DNA of 64,000 nt from positions 1,035,952 to 1,099,951 of the forward strand of contig NZ_MNAH01000001.1 in the NCBI RefSeq assembly GCF_001976065.1, read 5' to 3'. Shown here one piece after another: positions 32,890-42,066 of this stretch. Both the position numbers and the translations under genes were made by a program. The DNA is from Pseudomonas putida. GTDB taxonomy: Bacteria > Pseudomonadota > Gammaproteobacteria > Pseudomonadales > Pseudomonadaceae. A model generated the notes under the pieces. The model worked only from the letters and a program-made list of their open reading frames with translations. It ran no database searches and was not told where the DNA came from. Every line of letters begins with the position of its first letter. The first letter of the stretch is position 1.

Positions 32890-34617
32890 ATGCGGATTAT
32901 TTTTGCCTTTGGCCGCTCCTATCCGGCCCGCACCGTCCTGATGCTGCTGAGCCTGCTGTTGGCAGGGGTGGTTGAAAGCGTCAGCCTGAGCACGATGCTT
33001 CCGCTGATATCGGCCGTACTTGAAGACCAGCCCCATTCAAAGTTGGCGGTCCAGGTCTTCGGGATAATGGACACGATAGGCCTGCAACCTTCGATCCCGA
33101 ACATGCTGGTGATCATTGTCGTGGGCATGACGCTGAGCAACCTGCTGATCCTGCTGGGCAATCGACAGGTCGGCTACACGGTGGCGCATGTGGCCACCGA
33201 CCTGCGTATTGACCTTATCAAGGCGTCGCTGGGCAGCCGCTGGGAATATTATCTACGGCAACCGGCCGGAGCATTGGCCAATGCCGTGGCAACCGAGGCT
33301 TTCCGCGCGTCCACCGCCTACGAGCACGCGGCCAATATGCTGGCGCTGGCTATTCAGGCCGCGGCCTACGCAATCATTGCGCTTTTTGTTTCCTGGCAGG
33401 CGGCGATCCTGGCGCTGCTGATCGGTTTTGTCCTGTTGGTGGCCGTGCGCGGGCTGGTGAAGACCTCCCGACGCGTGGGGAAAAGCCAGACCCGACTGAT
33501 GCGCGAACTGCTGGTCTACCTGACAGACACGCTGGCTTCAGTAAAACCGCTCAAAGCCATGGCCCGGGATGACATCGCCGACTCTCTATTGCGTCATCAT
33601 GCCGGTGAGCTCAATGCAGCACTGGAACGCGAAGTGATGAGTCGCGAAACGCTGAGGGCCTTGCAGGAGCCCATGCTCGCGGTTCTTGCCGCGGCAGGTC
33701 TCTACGCAGGGCTGGTCATCGGCGGACTGCCACTGTCTTCAGTGATGGTGCTTATCTTCGTGGTGGTGCGCATGTTGGGGCTGCTGCACAAGGCGCAGCA
33801 GCGTTATCACCGGATGGTCGCGCAAGAGAGTGCCTACTGGGCCATCAACGAGTCGATCGACAACGCTATCGCCGATGCCGAGCCCGTCGGGGGGAACTGC
33901 GCGCCTGCCTTGAAGCGGCATATCGGTTTTGAAAATATCCACTTTGGTTATGGGGGGCGGCAGGTTCTCGACGACGTGTCGATGAGCTTTGCGGTCGGTT
34001 CATTCACCACCATGATCGGCCCTTCCGGTGCAGGCAAGACCACCGTGCTCGACCTGATCTGTTCGCTGCTCGCGCCACAGTCAGGACGCATCAGGGTAGA
34101 CGACTGCGACTTGCATGATCTGGACAGAAGGGCGTGGCGCCGCATGATCGGCTACGTCACCCAGGAAACCTTGTTGCTGCACGACAGCATCCTGGCGAAC
34201 GTCACCTTGGGCGACAGGGCCTTGACTGCCGCGGACGCCGAGCGCGCGCTCCGTCAAGTCGGTGCATGGCAGTTCGTACAGGAGTGTCCGGGTGGGCTGC
34301 AATCGATCGTAGGCGAGCGCGGTGCGAAACTTTCCGGAGGTCAAAGACAGCGTATCGTCATCGCGCGCGCACTGGCCCATCGTCCCAGGCTTCTGATCCT
34401 GGACGAAGCCACCAGCGCGCTCGATCCGGAGTCGGAGGCCGATATTTGCCAGGTACTGAAGAATCTGACCCCTGGCATCACCGTCATCGCGGTGTCCCAT
34501 CGCCCTGCCATGATCCGCATTGCAGACCAGATTCTCGAGGTGCGCGATGGCAAGGTGTTGGCCATCCACAATGCCGTCGATCCTGATGGCACCCGGACTG
34601 ACGAGGCGAAAGCCTGA
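32890..34617 (+). CDS. MsbA-like lipid ABC exporter (fused permease and ATPase)
   Basis: The 575-residue half-transporter has an N-terminal six-helix exporter domain (residues about 1-320) and a nucleotide-binding domain with Walker A GPSGAGKTTVLD, Q-loop YVTQETLLLHDSI, signature LSGGQRQRIVIARAL, Walker B LLILDEATSALD and switch VSHR. It is probably a homodimeric flippase at the inner membrane. As the last gene of the SPT operon it probably flips the finished lipid to the periplasmic leaflet, upstream of the LptF/LptG pair. A strong terminator follows. Confidence 0.88.
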   Translation: MRIIFAFGRSYPARTVLMLLSLLLAGVVESVSLSTMLPLISAVLEDQPHSKLAVQVFGIMDTIGLQPSIPNMLVIIVVGMTLSNLLILLGNRQVGYTVAHVATDLRIDLIKASLGSRWEYYLRQPAGALANAVATEAFRASTAYEHAANMLALAIQAAAYAIIALFVSWQAAILALLIGFVLLVAVRGLVKTSRRVGKSQTRLMRELLVYLTDTLASVKPLKAMARDDIADSLLRHHAGELNAALEREVMSRETLRALQEPMLAVLAAAGLYAGLVIGGLPLSSVMVLIFVVVRMLGLLHKAQQRYHRMVAQESAYWAINESIDNAIADAEPVGGNCAPALKRHIGFENIHFGYGGRQVLDDVSMSFAVGSFTTMIGPSGAGKTTVLDLICSLLAPQSGRIRVDDCDLHDLDRRAWRRMIGYVTQETLLLHDSILANVTLGDRALTAADAERALRQVGAWQFVQECPGGLQSIVGERGAKLSGGQRQRIVIARALAHRPRLLILDEATSALDPESEADICQVLKNLTPGITVIAVSHRPAMIRIADQILEVRDGKVLAIHNAVDPDGTRTDEAKA

Positions 34618-34638
34618 AGTGTGTAAACCGCCAATGAA

Positions 34639-34663
34639 AAAGCCCGGCACTGGGCCGGGCTTT
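34639..34663 (+). terminator. Hairpin terminator closing the SPT operon
   Basis: The 10-bp stem AAAGCCCGGC / GCCGGGCTTT with a 5-base loop lies 21 bases after the exporter stop. Its short T run is part of the stem, so it should work as an intrinsic terminator in both directions. Confidence 0.8.
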
Positions 34664-34756
34664 CCAATCACGTAGCCAATTCCTTTTGGCTGACAGCAGT
34701 GTGCATGGCGAGTGTGACGAAGGCGTGACGGTCTGCACTGACTTGTGCGGTGCCCC

Positions 34757-34960
34757 TCAATGAAGAACCCGGCGGCTCTCTCCAATCCTGATCCGGTCAA
34801 GCGCCCGGTTCAATGCGTCCAAGGCATCGAGGAGGGCTTTCGCCTCGGCTTCCCGGCCATCGCCCCACAGGCGTTCGGCCATTTTGTTCAGGGCCTGGAT
34901 GGATCGTTCAATGTCTGCAGCGGTTGCTGCAGGTGTGTCTGTCTGCCGCTTCTTTGACAT
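34757..34960 (-). CDS. Small hypothetical helical protein
   Basis: The 67-residue product (MSKKRQTDTPAATAADIERS...) is basic at its N-terminus and then strongly helical (IQALNKMAERLWGDGREAEAKALLDALDALNRAL), with Leu/Ala heptad-like spacing. I do not recognise a family. It lies alone between the exporter terminator and the GlxA regulator, and the codon pattern resembles that of the neighbouring genes. The rest of the 34664-35235 interval holds no other gene I can support. Confidence 0.5.
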   Translation of the reverse strand: MSKKRQTDTPAATAADIERSIQALNKMAERLWGDGREAEAKALLDALDALNRALDRIRIGESRRVLH

Positions 34961-35235
34961 TGTAAAAATTGCTCAAGTGGTCGAGCGGCGACACCGGGGA
35001 TCCGGCATTTTTCGGCGCTCATTTCAGAAGGGTAAGTTGTCAAAACGGATACCAACAACGGCTTCAGCCCAGGCTCCATTAGAACACGACACAACACATA
35101 CAGCTCTCCATTGGTAGTGACGAGCACTTTGGGGTCGATATTTGACACTCGCAGGTGCAACCGGAACACGACAATCGGGTGAATGCCTCAGCGCCATCGA
35201 GCACTGAGTGACCTTCACCAAAGGGGGAGTGGAAC

Positions 35236-36195
35236 ATGCTGCAACTGACCGGGTCTGGCCGGCCGCAACCACCGGTGCTGCGTATTGGTTTCTGGCTGAT
35301 GAATGCCTTCGATTTATATGCCCTTGCCAATGCGCTGGAGCCATTGCGCCAGGCCAATCAATTGGCGCAGTGCAATGTTTGCCAATGGCAAATGCTAAGC
35401 CAGGACGGACAGCCACTGAATGCCAGCAACGGCATCGCAACCGCCACTGTACGGCTGGATCAGGCACACATGTTCGATGTATTGATCCTTTGCGGTGGCG
35501 ATGACCTGCATCTTGAGACTGAACATCCAGGCTTGCTCCAGCAACTGGACCACTGGGCAAGGCAACCGATCAGCCTGGGGGCGTTGGGTAAGGCCGGTTG
35601 GCTGCTGGCTCAGATCGGCGCGTTGAAGGGTTTCCGCTGCAGTTTGCCGGAGCCCACCCCGTCAATGACCTTGGCCACCTTGCGCGAATTGACGCCGGTA
35701 GCAGCACCGTTCTGTGTCGATCGCCAACGCCTGACCTGCGTCGGCCCGCAGGCCGCTCAAGGGTTGATGCACGAGCTTCTCGCCCGCACCCATGGTCGTG
35801 GCCTGGTACTGCGGATGGAAAAACATGCAGTACGCCAGGCCCGACCGCTACTTCCCCTGCATGACGCCCCGGAAAAACTTCAAGCAACACTGGCATTGAT
35901 GAACGAGCACTTGTGCCGGACACTGGGGATCGACGAACTGGCCCACGCCATGGGCATTTCCCAACGCCATCTCGAACGGCTATTCAAGCGCAGCCTGGGT
36001 TGTTCGCCGGCCCGACACTACCTGGACTTGCGGCTGCAACAGGCACGCCAGTTGTTGCGGTCCGGTGAACATGCCTTGTCCGATGTCGCCGGGGAGTGTG
36101 GTTTTGTCTCGGTACAACACTTCTACCGTTGCTATCGCCAATACTTCGGAGCACACCCGCGCGATCATATCGGCGTCAGCTCGCTCACGCACTGA
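35236..36195 (+). CDS. GlxA-family AraC-type transcriptional regulator (probable creatine regulator)
   Basis: The 319-residue protein combines an N-terminal DJ-1/PfpI (class I amidotransferase-like) domain (residues about 12-195) with a C-terminal AraC DNA-binding domain: LGIDELAHAMGISQRHLERLFKRSLGCSP and LSDVAGECGFVSVQHFYRCYRQYFG (two helix-turn-helix motifs). Regulators of this class control catabolism of quaternary amines, arginine, carnitine and creatine in Pseudomonas. It lies immediately upstream of creatinase on the same strand and is a likely activator. The ATG is behind GGGGGAG. Confidence 0.87.
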   Translation: MLQLTGSGRPQPPVLRIGFWLMNAFDLYALANALEPLRQANQLAQCNVCQWQMLSQDGQPLNASNGIATATVRLDQAHMFDVLILCGGDDLHLETEHPGLLQQLDHWARQPISLGALGKAGWLLAQIGALKGFRCSLPEPTPSMTLATLRELTPVAAPFCVDRQRLTCVGPQAAQGLMHELLARTHGRGLVLRMEKHAVRQARPLLPLHDAPEKLQATLALMNEHLCRTLGIDELAHAMGISQRHLERLFKRSLGCSPARHYLDLRLQQARQLLRSGEHALSDVAGECGFVSVQHFYRCYRQYFGAHPRDHIGVSSLTH

Positions 36196-36422
36196 CTGCG
36201 TCATCCTTTGCCAATGCCCTCGCCAAGCGGCTGTCACTGCGCTTTCGGGGGCATTTTTGTTTCTGCCGGGAGGCTTGGCAGAGCACAGGGGCAAACAGCG
36301 GGTATGGCCAACTACAGGTCGGATTCGCGCAAAAAACCTCACCTTGCATCTGTTCGAATGATCTTCAGCGGCCCGCCAGATTGGCGCCTTCTGTTGCTCA
36401 AACAATGACAAGGATAAATGAC

Positions 36423-37634
36423 ATGCAAATGCCAAAAACCATCCAGATCAAGAACGGCGAAAAAGTGAAACCGACGTTCTCGGCTAGCGAATATGCCAAC
36501 CGCCAGGCCAAATTGCGGGCTTATATGGCGCAGAACAATATCGACGCGGCAGTCTTCACGTCCTATCACAACATCAACTACTACAGCGATTTCCTTTACT
36601 GCTCCTTCGGGCGTCAATACGCGCTGGTCGTGACCCAGGACAGCGCCGTGACCATCAGCGCGAACATTGATGGCGGTCAGCCGTGGCGCCGTACCGTTGG
36701 GACTGAAAACATCGTCTACACCGACTGGCAGCGCGACAATTACTTCGTCGCGATCCAAAAGGCCTTGCCCAAAGCCGGGCGCATCGGCATCGAATTCGAC
36801 CATCTGAACCTGCTCAATCGCGACAAACTCGCCAGCTGCTATCCGCAGGCCGAGCTGGTGGATATCGCCGCACCGTGCATGCGTATGCGCATGATCAAGT
36901 CTGCTGAAGAACACGCCATCATCCGCCATGGTGCGCGTATAGCGGACATCGGTGGTGCGGCCATCGTCGAAGCCTTGCGTGATCAGGTTCCAGAATACGA
37001 AGTAGCCCTGCATGCCACCCAGGCGATGGTGCGCGAAATTGCACGCACCTTTCCAGATTCCGAACTGATGGACACCTGGACCTGGTTCCAGTCGGGCATC
37101 AATACCGACGGTGCTCATAACCCGGTCACGTCGCGCAGGGTCAACAAGGGCGACATCCTCAGCCTTAACTGCTTCCCGATGATTGCCGGTTACTACACCG
37201 CACTGGAACGTACCTTGTTCCTGGACCACTGCTCCGATGAGCATCTGCGCTTATGGGAAGTGAACGTCAAAGTGCACGAGGCCGGTCTGAAGCTGATCAA
37301 GCCAGGCATGCGCTGCTGCGATATCGCGCTGCAATTGAACGAGATTTTCCTGGAACACGATCTGCTGCAATACCGCACCTTCGGCTACGGCCATTCCTTC
37401 GGTACGCTCAGCCATTACTACGGACGCGAAGCCGGGTTGGAGCTGCGCGAAGACATCGACACCGTGCTGGAACCCGGGATGGTTGTGTCCATCGAACCGA
37501 TGATCATGCTGCCTGAAGGCCTTCCAGGTGCCGGCGGTTATCGTGAGCACGACATCCTGATCGTCAACGAGCACGGCGGGGAAAACATCACGAAATTCCC
37601 GTATGGTCCGCAACACAACATCATCAGGAAGTAA
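36423..37634 (+). CDS. creA: Creatinase (creatine amidinohydrolase)
   Basis: The 403-residue M24-family enzyme hydrolyses creatine to sarcosine and urea. Residues of the P. putida enzyme occur at the same numbers: catalytic His232 (GAHNPV), Glu262 (ALERT) and Glu358 (VSIEPM). The N-terminal creatinase domain is followed by the pita-bread domain. The true start is the ATG at 36423, behind AAGGATAAATGAC, which gives exactly the family length. It is cytoplasmic and forms a homodimer in known cases. The GlxA regulator upstream and the MHS transporter downstream complete a creatine uptake and use module. Confidence 0.97.
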   Translation: MQMPKTIQIKNGEKVKPTFSASEYANRQAKLRAYMAQNNIDAAVFTSYHNINYYSDFLYCSFGRQYALVVTQDSAVTISANIDGGQPWRRTVGTENIVYTDWQRDNYFVAIQKALPKAGRIGIEFDHLNLLNRDKLASCYPQAELVDIAAPCMRMRMIKSAEEHAIIRHGARIADIGGAAIVEALRDQVPEYEVALHATQAMVREIARTFPDSELMDTWTWFQSGINTDGAHNPVTSRRVNKGDILSLNCFPMIAGYYTALERTLFLDHCSDEHLRLWEVNVKVHEAGLKLIKPGMRCCDIALQLNEIFLEHDLLQYRTFGYGHSFGTLSHYYGREAGLELREDIDTVLEPGMVVSIEPMIMLPEGLPGAGGYREHDILIVNEHGGENITKFPYGPQHNIIRK

Positions 37635-37639
37635 GCCGC

Positions 37640-37675
37640 AACGCCGCACAGTGAACCTGTGCGGCGTTTCTTTTT
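37640..37675 (+). terminator. Strong rho-independent terminator after creatinase
   Basis: The perfect 12-bp stem AACGCCGCACAG / CTGTGCGGCGTT with a TGAAC loop is followed by TCTTTTT. It lies 5 bases after the creatinase stop, so the downstream transporter has its own promoter in 37676-37837, where A-rich sequence is seen. Confidence 0.92.
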
Positions 37676-37837
37676 GATGAGTGGTTGAGTATCAGCAAAA
37701 AAAAACGCATGCGCGCAAAAAAACGCGCAGCATTAATGAACCTTAACCCTGCCAAGTAAAACAATAGAGGGTTTTGTCATGTTCTACGTCCCGACTCTTT
37801 ACCTCGATAACCGCACCTCTAACTCCGGAGGTGCCCA

Positions 37838-39178
37838 ATGAGCACCCAAGACGCAAGCCTGACGCTGACCATGGCGCAGAAACTTGAACAAACGGCCGAG
37901 CGCAAGGCCCTGCGACGCGCAGCCAGTGCCAGCTTCATGGGCAACTTTGTCGAATGGTTCGACTATGCGGCCTACGGCTACCTGGCCACCGTCATCGCCC
38001 TGACGTTTTTTCCGCAAACCGACAAGACTTCCGCGCTACTGGCGACTTTCGCCGTATTCGCGCTGTCGTTTATCGTTCGCCCGATTGGCGGGCTGGTCTG
38101 GGGTCACTTCGGTGACAAATACGGGCGGCGCAGTGCGCTGTCCTGGTCGATTCTGATCATGTCAGTCTCGACCTTTTGTATCGGCATCCTGCCGACATAC
38201 AACCATATTGGCCTGTGGGCGCCGGCCTTGCTGTTACTGATTCGCTTGTGCCAGGGCTTCTCTGCTTCAGGTGAGTACGCCGGGGCGTCGGCCTTTCTCG
38301 CCGAGTATGCTCCCGAGGGCAAGCGCGGTTTGTACACCAGCATTGTCCCGGCGAGTACGGCGGCGGGCTTGTTATTCGGTGCGGTCTTTGTCGCCGGCCT
38401 GCATGCGTGGATGAGTGTCGAGGATCTGCATGACTGGGGCTGGCGGTTACCCTTTCTCCTCGCAGCGCCATTTGGGCTGGTGGGACGCTACATCCGCATG
38501 AGTCTGCAAGACACACCCAAGTTCCTGGAGATGGAAAAACGCCTCGAAGCGAAGGAGTGCGCGACCCACGCGCCAGTGCGTGAGTTGCTGACAGTGCACC
38601 GACGCAGCGTGATGATCGGGATCGGCGTGACCTGCCTGAATGCCGTGGCGTTTTACCTGTTGCTCAGCTACATGCCGACCTACCTGTCCACCGAAATGGG
38701 CATGAGCGAGAGTGATTCGTTCCTGGCGTCGACGGTGTCGCTGGCGACCTATATCGGCCTCATTTTCCTGATGGGCAAGCTGTCGGATCGGTTCGGACGC
38801 AAAACCATGTTGCTGACCGCTTCGGTACTCTTCTTGCTGCTGACATTTCCGCTGTTCGGGATGCTGGAGAATCAGCCGCTGATCGTGATTCTCATGATCC
38901 AGATTGCCTTCGGCACAATTCTGGCTATGAACGACGGCACCTTGCCGTGCTTCCTCGCCGAGATATTCCCCACCCGCGTACGCTTCAGTGGTTTTGCCTT
39001 CAGCTTCAATATCGCCAACGCGGTATTCGGCGGCACCGCGCCGTTTATCGCTACCTGGCTGATCCAACTGACCGGCAACAAAATGGCCCCGGCCTGGTAT
39101 CTGCTGGCGGCAGCGGCGGTCGCCTTGATTGCCATGTTGGCGAGTCGGGAAACTGCGCACAAGGCGTTGCAGGACTGA
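37838..39178 (+). CDS. MHS-family MFS transporter (probable creatine/creatinine or related uptake)
   Basis: The 446-residue, 12-helix transporter carries metabolite:H+ symporter (MHS) features: ASFMGNFVEWFDYAAYG (start of TM1), GHFGDKYGRRSAL (the family A-motif), RLCQGFSASGEYAGA and LSDRFGRKTMLL (second A-motif). MHS proteins import organic acids and amines such as proline, betaine, shikimate and 2-oxoglutarate. Position after creatinase suggests creatine or a similar compound. AGGTGCCC lies just before the ATG. REP elements follow the stop. Confidence 0.85.
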   Translation: MSTQDASLTLTMAQKLEQTAERKALRRAASASFMGNFVEWFDYAAYGYLATVIALTFFPQTDKTSALLATFAVFALSFIVRPIGGLVWGHFGDKYGRRSALSWSILIMSVSTFCIGILPTYNHIGLWAPALLLLIRLCQGFSASGEYAGASAFLAEYAPEGKRGLYTSIVPASTAAGLLFGAVFVAGLHAWMSVEDLHDWGWRLPFLLAAPFGLVGRYIRMSLQDTPKFLEMEKRLEAKECATHAPVRELLTVHRRSVMIGIGVTCLNAVAFYLLLSYMPTYLSTEMGMSESDSFLASTVSLATYIGLIFLMGKLSDRFGRKTMLLTASVLFLLLTFPLFGMLENQPLIVILMIQIAFGTILAMNDGTLPCFLAEIFPTRVRFSGFAFSFNIANAVFGGTAPFIATWLIQLTGNKMAPAWYLLAAAAVALIAMLASRETAHKALQD

Positions 39179-39204
39179 CAGGCCAGGGTTGTCTTTCAGG
39201 GCGC

Positions 39205-39295
39205 CATCGCGGGCAAGCCCGCTCCCACAGAGATTTTCGGGGAACACAGATTGTGTATCCACTAGAGATTCCTGTGGGAGCGGGCTTGCCCGCGA
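39205..39295. repeat. Inverted pair of Pseudomonas REP elements
   Basis: Two copies of the same REP core face each other: CATCGCGGGCAAGCCCGCTC (from 39205) and its complement GAGCGGGCTTGCCCGCGA (to 39295), separated by about 40 bases. This is the common Pseudomonas repetitive extragenic palindrome in a BIME-like inverted pair, between the convergent transporter and regulator genes. Confidence 0.9.
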
Positions 39296-39326
39296 AGAGG
39301 CAAGTCCGGCCAACATCAATCTCGAA

Positions 39327-40343
39327 TCAATGCACCGCCGCTACTTGCTTACGCTCACCAATGGGCGATACGCCGAAGAAGCGGCTGTAGCACTTGGAAA
39401 AGTGCGCCGGGGAAACGAAGCCGCAGGCGAGGGCGATATCACGTACCTGCGATTCGCTGCGCAACAGTAATTGCCGCGCCCGCGAGAGGCGCAATTCCAG
39501 GTAGTACTGGCTCGGCGTGCGCTGCAGGTGCTTGTGAAACAGGCGCTCGAGCTGGCGCACCGACACCTCGTTCAACCGCGCGAGTTCCTCAAGGCCAACC
39601 GGCTCCTCGAGATTGGCTTCCATGATCGCCACCATCTGACTGAGCTTGGGCTGCGAGGTGCCCAGCTTCTGCCGCAATGGCACACGTTGTTGTTCCTTTG
39701 CACCTCGTACCCGATCGCACAACAGCAGCTCGGCTGCATGGGCTGCGATGTCCCGGCCTCCGGGTTCGCGGGCGATCAGCTGCAGCGTCATGTCCATGGA
39801 GGCCACGCCACCGGAGCAGGTGTAGCGATCCCGATCCAGCTCGAACAGCTGGTTGGAAATGATAATCCCCGGGAAACGCTCCTTCAGTGCCTCGATATCT
39901 TCCCAGTGAATCGTACAGCGATAGCCCTTGAGCAAATCGGCGCGTGCCAACAAATGACTGCCCGTACAAATCCCGCCCAGCGGCACCTGATCATGCGCCA
40001 ACTTGCGTAGCCAGTTGAGCAGTGGTCGGCTGCTGTGATTGGAGACAATCGGGTTTGATCCAACCACGAACAGCATGTCGAGTTCGGGTGCGTCGGCGAT
40101 GGTGTGGTCAGGCAGGATGCGCATGCCATTGCTGGCCGTGACCGGGTCCAGGCTGGCGGCGATGATGACCGTGCGAAACATCGGTTTGCGTGCTGCCAGG
40201 TTGGCCATGCGCAGTGTTTCCACGGCGGAGGCGAAGCCGATGGTGGTGAAGTTGGGGATGACCAGGAAACCCACGGTTTTCACTGGATGTAGTTCATGCG
40301 CCGAACGTCCTGCGGCGGGCTTCGCCGCCTGGAGTTTCGCCAT
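39327..40343 (-). CDS. GlxA-family AraC-type transcriptional regulator
   Basis: The 338-residue protein has a DJ-1/PfpI-like N-terminal domain (VGFLVIPNFTTIGFASAVETLRMAN; GGICTGSHLLARADLL with the nucleophile-elbow Cys) and a C-terminal AraC domain: VGLEELARLNEVSVRQLERLFHKHL and VRDIALACGFVSPAHFSKCYSRFFG. It resembles the GbdR/SouR/CdhR group, which responds to glycine betaine, sarcosine or carnitine metabolites. Sarcosine is the product of creatinase, so a sarcosine-pathway role fits the neighbourhood. This is the second GlxA-type regulator within 5 kb. Ligand not determined. Confidence 0.87.
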   Translation of the reverse strand: MAKLQAAKPAAGRSAHELHPVKTVGFLVIPNFTTIGFASAVETLRMANLAARKPMFRTVIIAASLDPVTASNGMRILPDHTIADAPELDMLFVVGSNPIVSNHSSRPLLNWLRKLAHDQVPLGGICTGSHLLARADLLKGYRCTIHWEDIEALKERFPGIIISNQLFELDRDRYTCSGGVASMDMTLQLIAREPGGRDIAAHAAELLLCDRVRGAKEQQRVPLRQKLGTSQPKLSQMVAIMEANLEEPVGLEELARLNEVSVRQLERLFHKHLQRTPSQYYLELRLSRARQLLLRSESQVRDIALACGFVSPAHFSKCYSRFFGVSPIGERKQVAAVH

Positions 40344-40626
40344 CTTTACCGCTCCTCAGCTGCATAAGTGACGCACTCGATGGCAAGCTGCCGACAGGGA
40401 CTGCGTCATCTCTTTTTTTGTGATTGTTACACCTGTTTACGGGTATCTGGATCTTACACCCAGTGCCCGATCAATAGACGATCACAAGACAAACATGCAT
40501 GCATGACTGCAGCGGTTTTGTCGTCTTGCAAGGAGGCTGTGGGCAGCACGAGCCTCCAAGGGTCACTTGCTGATACCCTATCTGCCGCCTCAACCATGTG
40601 CAGTACAGTCAACGCAGGAAATGTAA

Positions 40627-40794
40627 ATGAGCGAAGAGATCGATATTCCTGAACCCGAGCACGACCATCTGCTCGATCATGAATTCCACGAAGAAGAACG
40701 CTGGGTCGAAGAAGATGCCCAAGGCATTCTTGACGATGATGACGAGGAACAGGATGACCTCGACTATCTGGATTCGATTGATCACGAGGGCTAG
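40627..40794 (+). CDS. Highly acidic small protein
   Basis: The 55-residue reading frame (MSEEIDIPEPEHDHLLDHEF...) ends in a dense Asp/Glu stretch (DDDDEEQDDLDYLDSIDHEG) and has a good ribosome site (AGGAAATG) before the ATG. It has almost no basic residues. The length is below common ORF cut-offs, but the codon pattern and RBS make it credible. Family and function unknown; such acidic proteins may bind metal or a basic partner. The 283 bases before it (40344-40626) hold no other gene that I can support. Confidence 0.6.
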   Translation: MSEEIDIPEPEHDHLLDHEFHEEERWVEEDAQGILDDDDEEQDDLDYLDSIDHEG

Positions 40795-40848
40795 GCTGAT
40801 GAAGTCGAGGGCTCGGAGCAGAACCCTCGCTTCAAATCCCTCAACTGC

Positions 40849-42066
40849 TTAGTTGGCGGTCTTCAACTGCCCTTGCGCAGTCGATCCGGTGCGGGCGATC
40901 ACGGTCAGGATCGACAGGGCAGCAATCACCAGCCCGGGTGAAGTCGCCAGCAGCACGCCCGTGGTGCCTGCACCGGCGGCGAGGATCTGCCCAGCGGCCA
41001 AGGGCCCCGCCACCGAGCCCAGCCGGCCGATCGCCACGGCGGCGCCGACACCAGTGGCGCGCACGGCGGTCGGGTAGGAGGGTGGCGCCAGGGCGTAGAG
41101 CACCAGTTGCGCAGCCATGACGAACAACCCGGCGGCAAAACCGGCGATTGCCATCGGTATCATGCCCACCGACAGGCCGACTCCGGCCAGTGCAGTCAGC
41201 AACCCGGCATACACGAACAGCACGACCTTGAGACCGTTGCAGCGGTCCAGCAGCAAGCCACCGAGCAGCGAGCCGAGGGCGCCACCGATGTTGAACAGCA
41301 TCTGCACCATGCCCGCCTGGGGTTTGCTGAAGCCCTGTTCCAGCAGTAACGAAGGCAGCCAGTTGAGCAGCATGTACATCACGGTCAAGGTGAAGAAATA
41401 GCTCAGCCACAAGGCCAGGGTGTTGCGTGTGCGGCCTTCGCCGAACAGCGCCTGGGCGGTGGAAGGGCGCTGGCTGCCAGTGGCCGAATGTTGCTGGCGG
41501 AAGGCAGTGGATTCAGGCAGCAGCAGGGCCATCAACGGCACGACCAGCAAGGGCACCACACCGCCGATGATGAAGGTGGTTTGCCAGTGCTCGCTGGAAA
41601 ACATCGCCACCACCGCCGCGAGCGCGCCGCCCAGGGGAACGCCGCAATACATGACGCTGATGGCGGTGCCGCGGTTGCGCTCGCTCACGGCCTCGGCGCA
41701 CAAGGCGATCAGGTTGGGCAGGGCGGCGCCCAGGCCCAGGCCGGTCATGAAACGCACCAGCAACAGGCTGGAGTAGCTCTCGACGTAGGCCGTGCACAGG
41801 GAAAACACGCCGAACAGCAGCACGGCACTGACGAGGATTTTCTTGCGGCCGATGCGATCGGCGACCCAGCCGCCAAAAAACGCCCCGGGCAGCAGGCCGA
41901 TGATCCCGGCGCTGAACACCCAGCCCATCATCTTCGGGTCCAGGGCAAAACTCTGGCGCAGTCCGGCGGCAGCGGTGCCGGCGGCCTGCAGATCGAAACC
42001 CTCGATCAGCGCAACGATAAAGCACAAAGCGATTGTCAGCGTCGAACGACGCGATGGGCTGTCCAT
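40849..42066 (-). CDS. hcnK: AAHS-type MFS transporter, probable hydroxycinnamate/ferulate importer
   Basis: The 405-residue, 12-helix transporter belongs to the aromatic acid:H+ symporter family: VALIEGFDLQAAGTAA (the TM1 D-motif), GGWVADRIGRKKILV (A-motif) and LLVRFMTGLGLGAALPNLIAL. It is close in type to 3-hydroxyphenylpropionate (MhpT) and hydroxycinnamate (HcnK) carriers. The ATG follows GAGGTTCC. It is divergent from the OprD porin and stands next to ferulate genes, so uptake of ferulate or coumarate across the inner membrane is the best reading. The symbol is by context. Confidence 0.82.
   Translation of the reverse strand: MDSPSRRSTLTIALCFIVALIEGFDLQAAGTAAAGLRQSFALDPKMMGWVFSAGIIGLLPGAFFGGWVADRIGRKKILVSAVLLFGVFSLCTAYVESYSSLLLVRFMTGLGLGAALPNLIALCAEAVSERNRGTAISVMYCGVPLGGALAAVVAMFSSEHWQTTFIIGGVVPLLVVPLMALLLPESTAFRQQHSATGSQRPSTAQALFGEGRTRNTLALWLSYFFTLTVMYMLLNWLPSLLLEQGFSKPQAGMVQMLFNIGGALGSLLGGLLLDRCNGLKVVLFVYAGLLTALAGVGLSVGMIPMAIAGFAAGLFVMAAQLVLYALAPPSYPTAVRATGVGAAVAIGRLGSVAGPLAAGQILAAGAGTTGVLLATSPGLVIAALSILTVIARTGSTAQGQLKTAN

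Noticed and set aside
39205..39295. Terminator or insertion-sequence end
   Set aside because: The repeated core matches the common Pseudomonas REP element, and no transposase is present.
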